64,000 nt of DNA from contig NZ_ATVL01000009.1 in NCBI RefSeq assembly GCF_000420705.1, positions 248,001 through 312,000 on the forward strand, in the 5' to 3' direction. The stretch comes from Hymenobacter norwichensis DSM 15439 (GTDB taxonomy: Bacteria; Bacteroidota; Bacteroidia; Cytophagales; Hymenobacteraceae). Positions 34,712-44,197 of the stretch are shown piece by piece. The stretch's first letter is position 1. Each line of letters starts with the position of its first letter. The translations under genes were made by a program, and so were the position numbers. The notes below the pieces were generated by a model that worked only from the letters and a program-made list of their open reading frames with translations, did not search any database and was not told the DNA's origin.

Positions 34712-37700
34712 ATGAAAACAACCTTACGCTTTTCGCTACTGCTGTTGGGATGGCTCGGCCTCACCCACACGGGGCAGGCGCAGTGCCCGGCGGGTGCCAC
34801 AACCACGCTAGACCTCGGGAGCCGCAACGGCGAAGACTGGGACATAACCACGGCCCCCAATCTGGATAATCCGCTGGGCAGCAACATTGGCGGCACCCTC
34901 ACCGACGTTACGCCCGGCAGCTATACCACGGCGGCCAGTTCTCCGGCCAGCTACCTGCAGGTGCGGCAGTACGGCACCTTGCTGGGGCTGGGGGATGAAA
35001 GCCGGCAACTGGACTACAACACCCTGGAATGGTTTGCCGACTATAGCTCCAGTGCCGCCAAAAGCGCTTCGGTCACTTTGGCCTTCAGCCGGCCGCTGTA
35101 TAACTACACTATTACGCTACAGGACATCGACCGGGCTGCAGGAACTACGCCGGGCTTTGTTGATGAGGTGCGGCTGGATGGGTATGATGTGAATGGTAAC
35201 CTCGTGAGCCTGCCGGCCAACAGCTTCACCTACAACACAACTTACCAAACTATAGCGGGCAACACGGTAACCGGCCTGTCCGATATCAGCAACACTAGCA
35301 GCACTACAGGCTTGGTAACGGTCAGCTTTCCAGTGGCCATTACCCAGTTGGTGCTTACATATAGCAACGGCACTACAAACGCCAACCCCGCGCAGCAAGC
35401 CATTGGCATCAGCCAAATGACGTGGTGCAAAGTACAGCCGGTAGCCAAAAACGACTCGCGCGATGTGCCGCTCAACACCACCGTGAATGGCAACGTGGTG
35501 CTCAATGACTACGACGAGGAGCAGAATCCCTTCACGGCGACGTTGCTTACCAGCCCGGCCAACGGCAGCGTAACCTTCAACCCCGACGGCACTTACCGCT
35601 ACTCGCCGAATACCAACTACACCGGCCCCGACAGCTTCACGTACCGCGTGTGCAACTCCTCAACTGGCAACACTTCCCAGTGCTCCGGTACGGCCACCGT
35701 TAACCTGCGTGTGTACAGCACCAACACGGCTTGTACTTCGGCTTCGGGTTCCAACCTCATAGCCAACGCCGATTTCAACGCGGGCAATACCGGTTTTGCT
35801 ACCACCTACCGCTACGTAGCCACCGCCTATAACGGCAATACCAATTCCGGCGTGTATCCGGAAGGAACCTATACGGTCGGCTCCAACGCCACCACTTACC
35901 ACCCCAATTTTCAGGGCACGGGCCACACGGCGGGTGTTACCAACGACAAATTCCTGATTGTAAACGGCGCATCGGCCATCCGTACCTTCTACTCGCAGAC
36001 GGTGACTGTACAGCCGAACCGCTACTACACCTTCTCGGCCTTCTTCAACAACCTGCTACCGCCACCTGCCCCAGCCACCGGGGACGGTATTCCAGAAATG
36101 GGCTTTGTTATCAACGGCGAATCGGTGTCGGGTACTATCAAGGCGGAACGCTCACCGGATACCTGGTTTTCGTTTTCCGACATCTGGTTTTCTGGCAACA
36201 ACACCCAGGCGGTGCTGGAAATCCGGAACGTAAGCACGGCCATCGGCGGCAACGACCTGGCCGTGGACGACGTGTACTTTGGCTCTTGCAATCTGGCCCC
36301 TACGGCTATTGCCGATGCCGCCACCACTGCCCGCAACGTGCCAGCTGTCGTAAGCGTGCTAGCCAATGACATCGACACTGACAGCAATAACTCGTTCAAC
36401 ACTAGTTCTATTGATATTGATCCAACGCAAGCTGGAACGCAAAACTCCCGCACTATTGCCAATCAGGGCACGTTTGCTGTAAACCCTAGCACAGGGGTTG
36501 TCACGTTCACGCCCGTACCGGGCTTCATAGGCACCGCTGTAACCTCGTATGTTGCGCTGGATGGCAGCGGAGCGCCCACTAACCCTGCCAGCCTGGTAGT
36601 AACCGTGCAGATGCCCACCGCCGACCTGGTTGTGAACGTAACAGCTCCTGCTAACAATGCCACCGTAGCCGCCGGCCAGCCGGTGACCTTCACGGTGCAA
36701 ACCACCAACAACGGCACCACCGCCGCCGACGGCGTGGCCCCAACCGTGCAGCTACCTGCCGGCCTGACCGGCCCTGGCACCAATGGCGCACTTGTTTTCT
36801 CAAACGGTGGCAGCTACGATGTGGCTACGGGCTTGGTAACCTTCCCAACGGTAGCTTCGCTGGCCGGCAACAGCAGCGTTACGAACAGCGTCACGTTCAG
36901 CGCGCCTGGCAACGGCCCCTTCACCGGTACGGCCGCTGTGGCCGCCGGCACCGCCGATCTGAGCACGGCCGATAATACGGCCGTTGTAACGGTAAATGTC
37001 AGTTCGGCCTTCGACCTGAGCACCACCATCAGCAGCCCGGCCACGGCCGGGGCGGGCACGCCCTTCGCCTTCAGCGTAGTTACCCGCAATGCCGGCCCGG
37101 CTGCCGCCACCGGCGTGGTTCAAACGGTGTCGCTGGCGGGCAACCACAAGGGGCTATTCATCTCTAACATGGGTACCGCCACTTACGACAGCAATGCCAA
37201 CACCACCATCGTAACGTTCCCGGCCCAGGATATTCCGGCCGGCCAGAGCCGCAACAATACCATCAGCCTGATAGTAGCAGCGGCGGGTACCGTTACGGCT
37301 TCGGCCACAGTGCCGGCCCTGGCGGGAGAGTCGTCAACTGCCAACAATAGCGCTACGGCTTCCACCGTGCTGAATGCCGCCACTGGTACGGCAGCTAACG
37401 TGTACTCCACGCTCACCACAACCAGCAACGGCAGCAACGTAACTAGCGTGGCCGCCGCCGCGCCCCTGACCCTGAATCTGACCACAAGCAATGCTGGCCC
37501 CGGCACCGCTACTGCCGTGCAGCCGCGCTTGTCGCTGCCTGCCGATTTGAACCCTGCCACCCTAACCATTTCCAACGGCGGTACCTACGACCCCGCCACT
37601 GGTGTAGTTAGCTGGAGCACTCCGGTGAGCTTGGCCAGCGGCGCTACCGTTGTCAACTCGGTACAGATGCCTGCGCCGGGTTTCGGACCGCTGCTGCTGC

Positions 37701-40612
37701 ACGCCAGCGCCGTTACGGCCACCCCCGACCCTGTAACGGCCGACAACGGAATGGCTAGTATGGTAACCATCAACCCTACTGCCGATGTAGTAACAACAGT
37801 GGCTGGTCCGGCCACCGTTACGGCCGGCCAGCGCGTGACGTACACCATTACCACCATCAACAAAGGCCTGATGCCGGCCGCTAACGTGCAGCAGTTTGTG
37901 CGTATGCCACCGGCCGTAGCCAACCTAACCTATACCAGCAACATCCTGCCGAATTCGGTAGGTACTCTGGATGTGCAGCCTAACCAGGCCCTGCTGGCCT
38001 ATCCGGTGATTAGCTCGCTGGCGCCCGGCCAGTCGGTGACCAATATGGTGTCGTTTGATGCTCCTGGCACTTCGTTCCCAGCGGTTGGCTACGCCACTAC
38101 CACCTCGGCCGACAACACCCCAGCCAACAACAGCAGCACCATTTCGGTAGCTACTACTGCTGCCTCGGATGTAGTAGCCCGCATTTCCGGGCCGGCTACG
38201 GCCGTGAACGGAACGCCGGTGGTATACTCAGTGGATGTGCGCAACGTGGGCACCTCGGTGGCCGGCAGCGTATCAACCAGCGTGTATTTGCCCGTAAACC
38301 TGACGAATGTAGTGGTGCGTGACGCGGCCGGCGTAGTGGTTGCCAATGCCTATGACGCCGCTACCGGCCTCGTGACGCTGCCTGCCCAAACCAACGTGCC
38401 AGTAGGCGCCAGCGGTACCTCTAGCAGCACTATCACCTTCAACGCCCCCGACGTAGCCGCCATTACGGCCACGGCGGTAGCTAGTGTAACCACTGGTACC
38501 AACGACCTGAACCGCACCAACAACGCTTCTACGGCTACTACTAGCGTATCACGCTCCGGCGCGGTCATCGTGGATATGGCTACCACTGTGCAGGCCAACA
38601 CCACCAGCCAAGTACCTGGCCAGCCCGTTACGTTCACCGTTACGACCACCAACAGCGGCCCGGCAGCGGCTACCACCGTGGTGCAGCGGGTGGCCTTACC
38701 AGCCCAGTTGGCTGCTGGTTCGGTCACGGTTTCCAACGGCGGTACCTACGACCCGGCTTCCGGTATCGTAAGCTGGCAGTATGCCTTGCAGGGCGTAGGT
38801 AGTGCCAATGCCCTCACTAATACGGTGATGGTAGCAGCCCCTGGTACTGGGCCGCTGACGGCAGTAGCCAGCGTGAATTCAGACAACAGTGATGGTACGC
38901 CTGCCAACAACACCAACGTATCGAGCGTGACGATAACGCCGGCGCTGAACCTGCGCTCCGTTGTGCGGGGCCCAAGCACCCAAGCCTCGGTGCTGACGGG
39001 TTCGGTGGTAGCCGGCCAGCCGGTTACCTACCTGCTGCGCGCCCTCAACGACGGCCCTTCGGCGGCACAGGGTGTGGTATTTTCAGCTCAGATTCCTGCC
39101 AACCTCAATCCTGCCACGGTGAGCGTGTCGGGTGGCGGAACCTACGTGCCGGCTACGGGCGCTGTTACGTTCCCGGCTATTGGTACGCTGGAAGCCGGTC
39201 AGGCCGCTTCGGCTGCCTATACCGTGACGTTCCCGGCCCCGGCTGGTATGGCCTCGTATCCCGTAACTGGTACCGTAACCACCAACTCGACGCAAAGCAC
39301 CACCGACGACACCCAGACCTACACTACCAATCTGGCTAATTTGGCACCGGTGGCCAACACCACCGTAAATAGCCTCACGGCCCCCGATGGCAACACCGCC
39401 GACTCGTACCTGCGCCTGTCGCCGCTGAGCGCCCGGGATGCCGATGGCTCTGTTGCCTCGTTCACGTTAGCATCGGTGCCGAGTACTACCCAGGGTACGC
39501 TGTATTTCAGCACCGATGGCGCAAGCTTCGCGGCCGTAACCGCCGGGCAGGTGATTACCGCTACCGATGCTGATAAGCTTTACTTCCGGCCCTACAGCAA
39601 CCCCGCTGACCCGCTCAACACCAACGGTCAGAACTTCGTGGGCAATGCCTACTTCACTTATACGGCTACCGATAACTCGGCCACGCCGGCTACTTCGGGG
39701 GTTACTGCCTACGTGCTGCCAGTTGGGCAAGACAACATAGCCTTGTTCACGGCTGGTCCGGTGAAAGGCGGCGCGGTGCCATACCAGAACGGCGACGTGC
39801 TAACTAGCGCCTTCGATGCCAACGGCGGCGAGTACAATGCGGCAACTGAAGTCACCGACAACGGTATCCGCTCGGCGGCGCTGGCCTCGGGTAGCAATGC
39901 CTTGCCGGCTGGTACCATCCTCAATGCTAACACTGGCCTCGTAACCGTTGCCAACCGCTTACTGCTGGCTTCTGGCACCTACACCGTAACCGTGGCCACC
40001 ACCGACGAGTTTGGCGGCGTAACCACCCAGCCGGTTACGTTTACTATTGGGGCCCGGCCGTTGCCGGTTACCTTATCCAGCTTCGAGGCCGTGGCCAAAG
40101 GCAATGATGCCTTGCTGACCTGGGCTACGGCCACCGAGAAAAACAACGCTGGCTTCGAGGTGGAGCGCACCGCCGATGGCCGCAGCTTCCAGAAAGTGGG
40201 TACGGTAGCTGGCCATGGCAACAGCGCCACCCGGCAGCAGTATAGCTTCATTGATGTAAAAGCCGCTGCTGTTGCCAGCACGCTCTACTACCGCCTCAAG
40301 CAGGTAGACCTGGACGGCACTGTTAACTACACGCCGGTGCAGGTGGTACGCTTCGGGCAGAGCACGGTCGCACCAGAGCTGACGCTCTACCCTAACCCCG
40401 CCACCGATGTGCTGCACCTCACGCTAACGGCCGCCGTGCAAAAGGGCCAAGTAACGGTGTACTCGACTACCGGTGCGCTGGTCCTAACCAAAGTGCTAAA
40501 CAGCACCCTGGACGCTACGCTGGATGTATCGAAGCTGCCGCAAGGCGCCTATCTACTGAAAGTAACCGGTGAAAACGGCGTACAGCAAACTCGCCGCTTC
40601 GTGAAAAACTAA
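34712..40612 (+). CDS. 1966-residue T9SS-sorted surface protein with seven DUF11-like repeats
   Basis: Signal peptide MKTTLRFSLLLLGWLGLTHT, then a beta-sandwich N-domain, a tandem-95/cadherin-like Ig module (about residues 247-335, GSVTFNPDGTYRYSPNTNYT), a CBM-like jelly roll (about 345-520), a second tandem-95-like module, and seven DUF11/CARDB-like repeats (about 636-1540) each with a GGTYDPATGxVSW turn. Then come a cadherin-like module, an FN3-like PLPVTLSSFEAVAKGNDALL segment and a type A sorting domain (LYPNPATDVLHLTL to the C-terminal KN). The family is exported by T9SS and acts as an adhesin or matrix protein. Repeat number may vary between strains. A terminator follows directly; it is a single-gene unit. 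Confidence 0.94.
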   Translation: MKTTLRFSLLLLGWLGLTHTGQAQCPAGATTTLDLGSRNGEDWDITTAPNLDNPLGSNIGGTLTDVTPGSYTTAASSPASYLQVRQYGTLLGLGDESRQLDYNTLEWFADYSSSAAKSASVTLAFSRPLYNYTITLQDIDRAAGTTPGFVDEVRLDGYDVNGNLVSLPANSFTYNTTYQTIAGNTVTGLSDISNTSSTTGLVTVSFPVAITQLVLTYSNGTTNANPAQQAIGISQMTWCKVQPVAKNDSRDVPLNTTVNGNVVLNDYDEEQNPFTATLLTSPANGSVTFNPDGTYRYSPNTNYTGPDSFTYRVCNSSTGNTSQCSGTATVNLRVYSTNTACTSASGSNLIANADFNAGNTGFATTYRYVATAYNGNTNSGVYPEGTYTVGSNATTYHPNFQGTGHTAGVTNDKFLIVNGASAIRTFYSQTVTVQPNRYYTFSAFFNNLLPPPAPATGDGIPEMGFVINGESVSGTIKAERSPDTWFSFSDIWFSGNNTQAVLEIRNVSTAIGGNDLAVDDVYFGSCNLAPTAIADAATTARNVPAVVSVLANDIDTDSNNSFNTSSIDIDPTQAGTQNSRTIANQGTFAVNPSTGVVTFTPVPGFIGTAVTSYVALDGSGAPTNPASLVVTVQMPTADLVVNVTAPANNATVAAGQPVTFTVQTTNNGTTAADGVAPTVQLPAGLTGPGTNGALVFSNGGSYDVATGLVTFPTVASLAGNSSVTNSVTFSAPGNGPFTGTAAVAAGTADLSTADNTAVVTVNVSSAFDLSTTISSPATAGAGTPFAFSVVTRNAGPAAATGVVQTVSLAGNHKGLFISNMGTATYDSNANTTIVTFPAQDIPAGQSRNNTISLIVAAAGTVTASATVPALAGESSTANNSATASTVLNAATGTAANVYSTLTTTSNGSNVTSVAAAAPLTLNLTTSNAGPGTATAVQPRLSLPADLNPATLTISNGGTYDPATGVVSWSTPVSLASGATVVNSVQMPAPGFGPLLLHASAVTATPDPVTADNGMASMVTINPTADVVTTVAGPATVTAGQRVTYTITTINKGLMPAANVQQFVRMPPAVANLTYTSNILPNSVGTLDVQPNQALLAYPVISSLAPGQSVTNMVSFDAPGTSFPAVGYATTTSADNTPANNSSTISVATTAASDVVARISGPATAVNGTPVVYSVDVRNVGTSVAGSVSTSVYLPVNLTNVVVRDAAGVVVANAYDAATGLVTLPAQTNVPVGASGTSSSTITFNAPDVAAITATAVASVTTGTNDLNRTNNASTATTSVSRSGAVIVDMATTVQANTTSQVPGQPVTFTVTTTNSGPAAATTVVQRVALPAQLAAGSVTVSNGGTYDPASGIVSWQYALQGVGSANALTNTVMVAAPGTGPLTAVASVNSDNSDGTPANNTNVSSVTITPALNLRSVVRGPSTQASVLTGSVVAGQPVTYLLRALNDGPSAAQGVVFSAQIPANLNPATVSVSGGGTYVPATGAVTFPAIGTLEAGQAASAAYTVTFPAPAGMASYPVTGTVTTNSTQSTTDDTQTYTTNLANLAPVANTTVNSLTAPDGNTADSYLRLSPLSARDADGSVASFTLASVPSTTQGTLYFSTDGASFAAVTAGQVITATDADKLYFRPYSNPADPLNTNGQNFVGNAYFTYTATDNSATPATSGVTAYVLPVGQDNIALFTAGPVKGGAVPYQNGDVLTSAFDANGGEYNAATEVTDNGIRSAALASGSNALPAGTILNANTGLVTVANRLLLASGTYTVTVATTDEFGGVTTQPVTFTIGARPLPVTLSSFEAVAKGNDALLTWATATEKNNAGFEVERTADGRSFQKVGTVAGHGNSATRQQYSFIDVKAAAVASTLYYRLKQVDLDGTVNYTPVQVVRFGQSTVAPELTLYPNPATDVLHLTLTAAVQKGQVTVYSTTGALVLTKVLNSTLDATLDVSKLPQGAYLLKVTGENGVQQTRRFVKN

Positions 40613-40631
40613 GTAGCTTCGGCTGCAACTA

Positions 40632-40667
40632 AAAAAAGCCGCCACCCATTCGGGTGGCGGCTTTTTT
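40632..40667 (+). terminator. Rho-independent terminator after the DUF11-repeat gene
   Basis: Perfect stem GCCGCCACCC/GGGTGGCGGC with an ATTC loop, extended by A/T runs on both sides (40632-40667), so it could work in both directions. It lies about 20 bases after the stop. Confidence 0.93.
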
Positions 40668-40721
40668 GTTTCTGGGGTTTAGCTTCTATACTAAAGTGAG
40701 CTATGTACACAGTAGCTACTG

Positions 40722-40809
40722 TCGAACGTCATGCAGAGCGCAACAAAGCGTCCTCGCGTGTTGATGTTGCAACGAGAATCAGAATCATACATCAGTACGC
40801 GAGATGATT
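40722..40809. repeat. Decayed copy of a palindromic repeat element
   Basis: Starts GAACGTCATGCAGAGCGC, identical to the outer arm of the elements at 51533 and 55413, followed by diverged AAAGCGTCCTCGCGTG and a decayed right side (ATCAGTACGCGAGATG, 40790-40805). The hairpin is no longer perfect. It lies between the DUF11-repeat gene and the M1 aminopeptidase gene. Confidence 0.6.
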
Positions 40810-40937
40810 AGGCTGCGCCGCGGTGGGAGAGCTAGACGTTGGGGAGTGTTATTTATGTTCTAGGCAGCTTGGTAAGGCAACTGTTTCTAGTGTGTTGCCA
40901 TCTGGCAGGAAGCAGGTAACCATACCTTGCTTCTGCT

Positions 40938-43397
40938 ATGCGCAATATCCTCCTGCTTACCTGTTGCCTGATCGGCGCCACATCGGTCGTGGCCCAAACG
41001 CCGGCCACCAGCTACCGTGCCACTCCTCGTAAAATCAACGACTTGGTGCATACCAGGCTGGACGTGCGCTTCGACTATGCCAAGCGCTACCTCTATGGCC
41101 AGGAATGGGTGACGCTCAAGCCCCACGGCTACCCCACCGATTCGTTGCAACTCGATGCCAAAGGTATGAACATCAAGCGCGTAGTCTTGATGAACGGCGA
41201 GCAGCAAGTGCCCCTCAAATACGCCTATGACCAAAGCAACCTGCGTGTTAACCTGGGCAAAACGGTAACGCCGGGTACGGCGTACACCATCTATATCGAG
41301 TACACGGCCAAGCCCGACGAACTAAAGCTGAAAGGCAGTGATGCTATTGGGGAAGCCAAGGGATTGTACTTCATTAATCCCGACAGTGCTGTGGCGGGCA
41401 AGCCGGTGCAAATCTGGACCCAAGGCGAGTCGGAATCTAACTCGGCCTGGTTCCCGACTATTGACAAGCCCAACCAGAAGATGACTTCGGAAATCAGCAT
41501 GACGGTGCCAGCCAAGTACGTCACGCTCAGCAATGGCGCCCTAGTCAGTCAGAAGTCCGCCGGGGCTGGCCTGCGCACCGATATCTGGAAGATGGAATTG
41601 CCGCACGCTCCCTATCTGTTTATGATGGCTGTGGGTGACTTCAAAATCCACAAGGAAACCTGGCGCGGCAAGGAAGTTAGCTACTACCTAGAGCCCCAAT
41701 ATGCCGGGCAGGCGCAGGCAATTTTCGGCAAGACGCCCGCCATGCTGGAGTTCTTTTCGCAGCGGCTCGGGGTGGAATATCCTTGGAACAAGTACGCTCA
41801 GGTGGTGGTGCGCGACTACGTAGCCGGCGCCATGGAGAATACCACGGCCTCTTTGTTCGGCCCGCATGCCCAAGGTACGGCCCGCGAAATATTGGACTGG
41901 GACTACATGTTGGTGGAGCGCGAAGTGGCTCACGAACTGTTTCACCACTGGTTTGGCGACTACGTAACGGCCGAAAGCTGGAGCAACCTGACCGTGAACG
42001 AGTCGTTTGCCAATTTCAGCGAGGTGCTGTGGGCAGAGCACGCCTACGGCCCTGATGCCGGCGCCGCCCAAGCCGACCGGAGCCTGCGCAATTATCTGCG
42101 CAGCCCCGGCAACTACGACAAGCAGCTGGCGCGCTACCACTACGCCGACAAGGAGGATATGTTTGATAACGTGACCTATCAGAAAGGCGGCAGCATCCTG
42201 AACATGCTGCGCACCTATCTAGGCAGCGACGTGTTTTTTGCTGGCCTGCGGCAGTATCTGACCCGGCAAGCATTTGGGGTAGGGGAGCCCCACCAACTGC
42301 GGCTGGCGTTGGAAGACGTATCGGGCCAGGACCTAAGCTGGTTTTTCAACCAGTGGTACTACCGTGCCGGCCACCCCGTCGTGACCATCAACTACGCCTG
42401 GGACGCCGCAGCGAAGGTGCAGACCGTTACGGTGAAGCAGAGCCAGGCCGGCGTACCTTTCCAGTTGCCGCTGGCCATAGATTACTACGTGAACGGCCAG
42501 CCCCGGCGCCAGCGCGTGATGATGACCGAAGCCACCCAAACCTTCCGGATGCCGCTGTCCGGCCAGCCCGACCTGGTGAACGTGGACGCCGAAAAGACGC
42601 TGGTATGGCAGAAACAGGACAATAAGCCCTTGGCCGCCTACGCCTACCAGTACCGCCACGCCCCGCTGTATCTCGACCGGCGCGAGGCGCTGAGCGCCGC
42701 CAAAACCCAGCTGCCCGACCCACTGGCCCGGCAAATTCTGGTAGCCGGCCTCACCGATGCCTCACCCGCCCTGCGCGAAATGGCTGTTGAACTGCTCGAC
42801 CTTCAAAACCCCGTCCTGCGCACCGCCGCCGCGCCTATCCTGGCCCGGCTGGCCGCTACTGATGCGGCATTGTCGGTGCGAGCTGTCGCTCTTAAGGGCT
42901 TGGGCACGCTCAAGGAAAAGCGCTACGTTAAGCTGTTTGAGCAGGCGTTGAGCAGCAAGTCGTACCGAGTACAAGGGGCGGCGCTCCAGGGGCTGTTGCC
43001 ACTAGATGCCCAGCAGGCGCTGGCCCGCACTACTGCTTTCGAGGCCGATAACAAAGGGGCCCTAAGTGTGGCGATGGTGCACGTGTACGGCCGCGCCGGC
43101 AGCCTCGCGCAGTGGCCGCTGGTGCGGGCGAAATACGATGCTGCCGACCCAAATGGCCGTTTAGAGATGCTGTCCGGGGTAGCGGAACTCCTGGGCCGCC
43201 TCAACGACCCCACGTCCCTGACCGAAGGCATCACCCGCATCAAAGACCTGACCGTGCGCTACAAGCCCTACCTTGATGCCGACCGGTTGATTGCACTGCT
43301 GCGGCAGGTGCAGCAACAGCACGCTACCCGCCCAACTGCCGCGCACACCACCACGCTGGTTGACCAGGCCGTAGCGGAGATTCAGGCGGCCAAGTAG
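40938..43397 (+). CDS. M1 family aminopeptidase with C-terminal HEAT-like repeats
   Basis: 819 residues with signal peptide MRNILLLTCCLIGATSVVAQ. The M1 N-terminal beta-saddle precedes the exopeptidase motif GAMEN (297-301). The zinc motif is HELFHHWFGD (His332, Glu333, His336) with the third ligand in NESFA (Glu355), at the canonical spacing of 18 residues. A long C-terminal region has helical repeats with regular LARQILVAGLTDASPALREM pattern, as in HEAT repeats. It removes N-terminal residues from peptides in the periplasm. With the S9 peptidase at 10556 it belongs to the oligopeptide-degrading set of this protein-consuming lifestyle (inference). All catalytic residues are intact. Confidence 0.95.
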   Translation: MRNILLLTCCLIGATSVVAQTPATSYRATPRKINDLVHTRLDVRFDYAKRYLYGQEWVTLKPHGYPTDSLQLDAKGMNIKRVVLMNGEQQVPLKYAYDQSNLRVNLGKTVTPGTAYTIYIEYTAKPDELKLKGSDAIGEAKGLYFINPDSAVAGKPVQIWTQGESESNSAWFPTIDKPNQKMTSEISMTVPAKYVTLSNGALVSQKSAGAGLRTDIWKMELPHAPYLFMMAVGDFKIHKETWRGKEVSYYLEPQYAGQAQAIFGKTPAMLEFFSQRLGVEYPWNKYAQVVVRDYVAGAMENTTASLFGPHAQGTAREILDWDYMLVEREVAHELFHHWFGDYVTAESWSNLTVNESFANFSEVLWAEHAYGPDAGAAQADRSLRNYLRSPGNYDKQLARYHYADKEDMFDNVTYQKGGSILNMLRTYLGSDVFFAGLRQYLTRQAFGVGEPHQLRLALEDVSGQDLSWFFNQWYYRAGHPVVTINYAWDAAAKVQTVTVKQSQAGVPFQLPLAIDYYVNGQPRRQRVMMTEATQTFRMPLSGQPDLVNVDAEKTLVWQKQDNKPLAAYAYQYRHAPLYLDRREALSAAKTQLPDPLARQILVAGLTDASPALREMAVELLDLQNPVLRTAAAPILARLAATDAALSVRAVALKGLGTLKEKRYVKLFEQALSSKSYRVQGAALQGLLPLDAQQALARTTAFEADNKGALSVAMVHVYGRAGSLAQWPLVRAKYDAADPNGRLEMLSGVAELLGRLNDPTSLTEGITRIKDLTVRYKPYLDADRLIALLRQVQQQHATRPTAAHTTTLVDQAVAEIQAAK

Positions 43398-43436
43398 GAG
43401 GGAAGTAGAAATACCGTTTTGGTGAGAAACCGATTA

Positions 43437-43985
43437 TTAGTTGGCTCGGCTCAGTGCGAATAATCGATTAATACGCGGCTGGATTAGCCAAATGCCAACG
43501 GGAAAGAACCAGAGTAGAAAAAATTCGCGGCGAAAGTCGTTGAAGCTAACGGAACGTTGCAATTCCACGCTTTTTAAAGCCCGCGCAGCAAAGTAGAGAC
43601 TATAGAAAATGCCCGCCATCGAAATCAGGTGAGCAGGAATAATAAATTCAAGAGATAGAGTAAATGAAACGTCAAGAAGCTCGCTCATATCCTCTACCTG
43701 AAGGAGTAAAATATAGATGCATGGTAATGTAATAGCCAGCTTCAGCGAGTAAACTGGCAATGAAAAGGCATCGGATAGCAGCCGAGCAAGCGCACTGCCA
43801 ATTACCCATAGCCAACCAAAGACCATCCCCATTAGTAAAACCAGGCATGTTGTGAAACAGACCTGGTAAAATTGCGGCAATTCGACTTGATTTGTGGTAG
43901 TAGCTTCAATAAGTGCTTGTATTACAAGTGGTAATGCAATTAGGGTAAATAGTTGCCAGGACTTTAATCGGAGCAAGAAGGACAT
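43437..43985 (-). CDS. Small membrane protein of unknown function
   Basis: 182 residues with about five hydrophobic helices (SWQLFTLIALPLVIQALIEA, VCFTTCLVLLMGMVFGWLWV, LKLAITLPCIYILLLQV, HLISMAGIFYSLYFAARAL, FFLLWFFPVGIWLIQP). The loop FNDFRREFF precedes the last helix. Base composition is more AT-rich than its neighbours. It is convergent with the M1 aminopeptidase gene and divergent from the glucosidase gene. I recognise no family; similar proteins are common hypothetical membrane proteins of Hymenobacter-like genomes. Confidence 0.78.
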   Translation of the reverse strand: MSFLLRLKSWQLFTLIALPLVIQALIEATTTNQVELPQFYQVCFTTCLVLLMGMVFGWLWVIGSALARLLSDAFSLPVYSLKLAITLPCIYILLLQVEDMSELLDVSFTLSLEFIIPAHLISMAGIFYSLYFAARALKSVELQRSVSFNDFRREFFLLWFFPVGIWLIQPRINRLFALSRAN

Positions 43986-44167
43986 TGTAGCACGTTAACT
44001 ATAGAGGTTAAGATAGTGCCAACCGCCACTGTAGCAACCCTGCCGCTGAAAAACCAGTACGGCAGAACTTCATTCGGCGCAACCGAACGGCCCTGCCTTC
44101 CCCCGCATCTACTGCTGTCTGCTCCGCTGCCCATAGCTGGCCGCCGGCCGCTCCGTGGCGTGTGCCG

Positions 44168-44175
44168 TACCTTTG
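44168..44175 (+). promoter_or_regulatory. Putative -7 box for the GH63-type glucosidase gene
   Basis: TACCTTTG matches TAnnTTTG exactly and ends 22 bases before the ATG at 44198, again at the short spacing seen before ygiD. This also supports 44198 rather than the upstream start at 44162. Confidence 0.45.
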
Positions 44176-44197
44176 CGCCGAGCAGCCACCTTGTATC

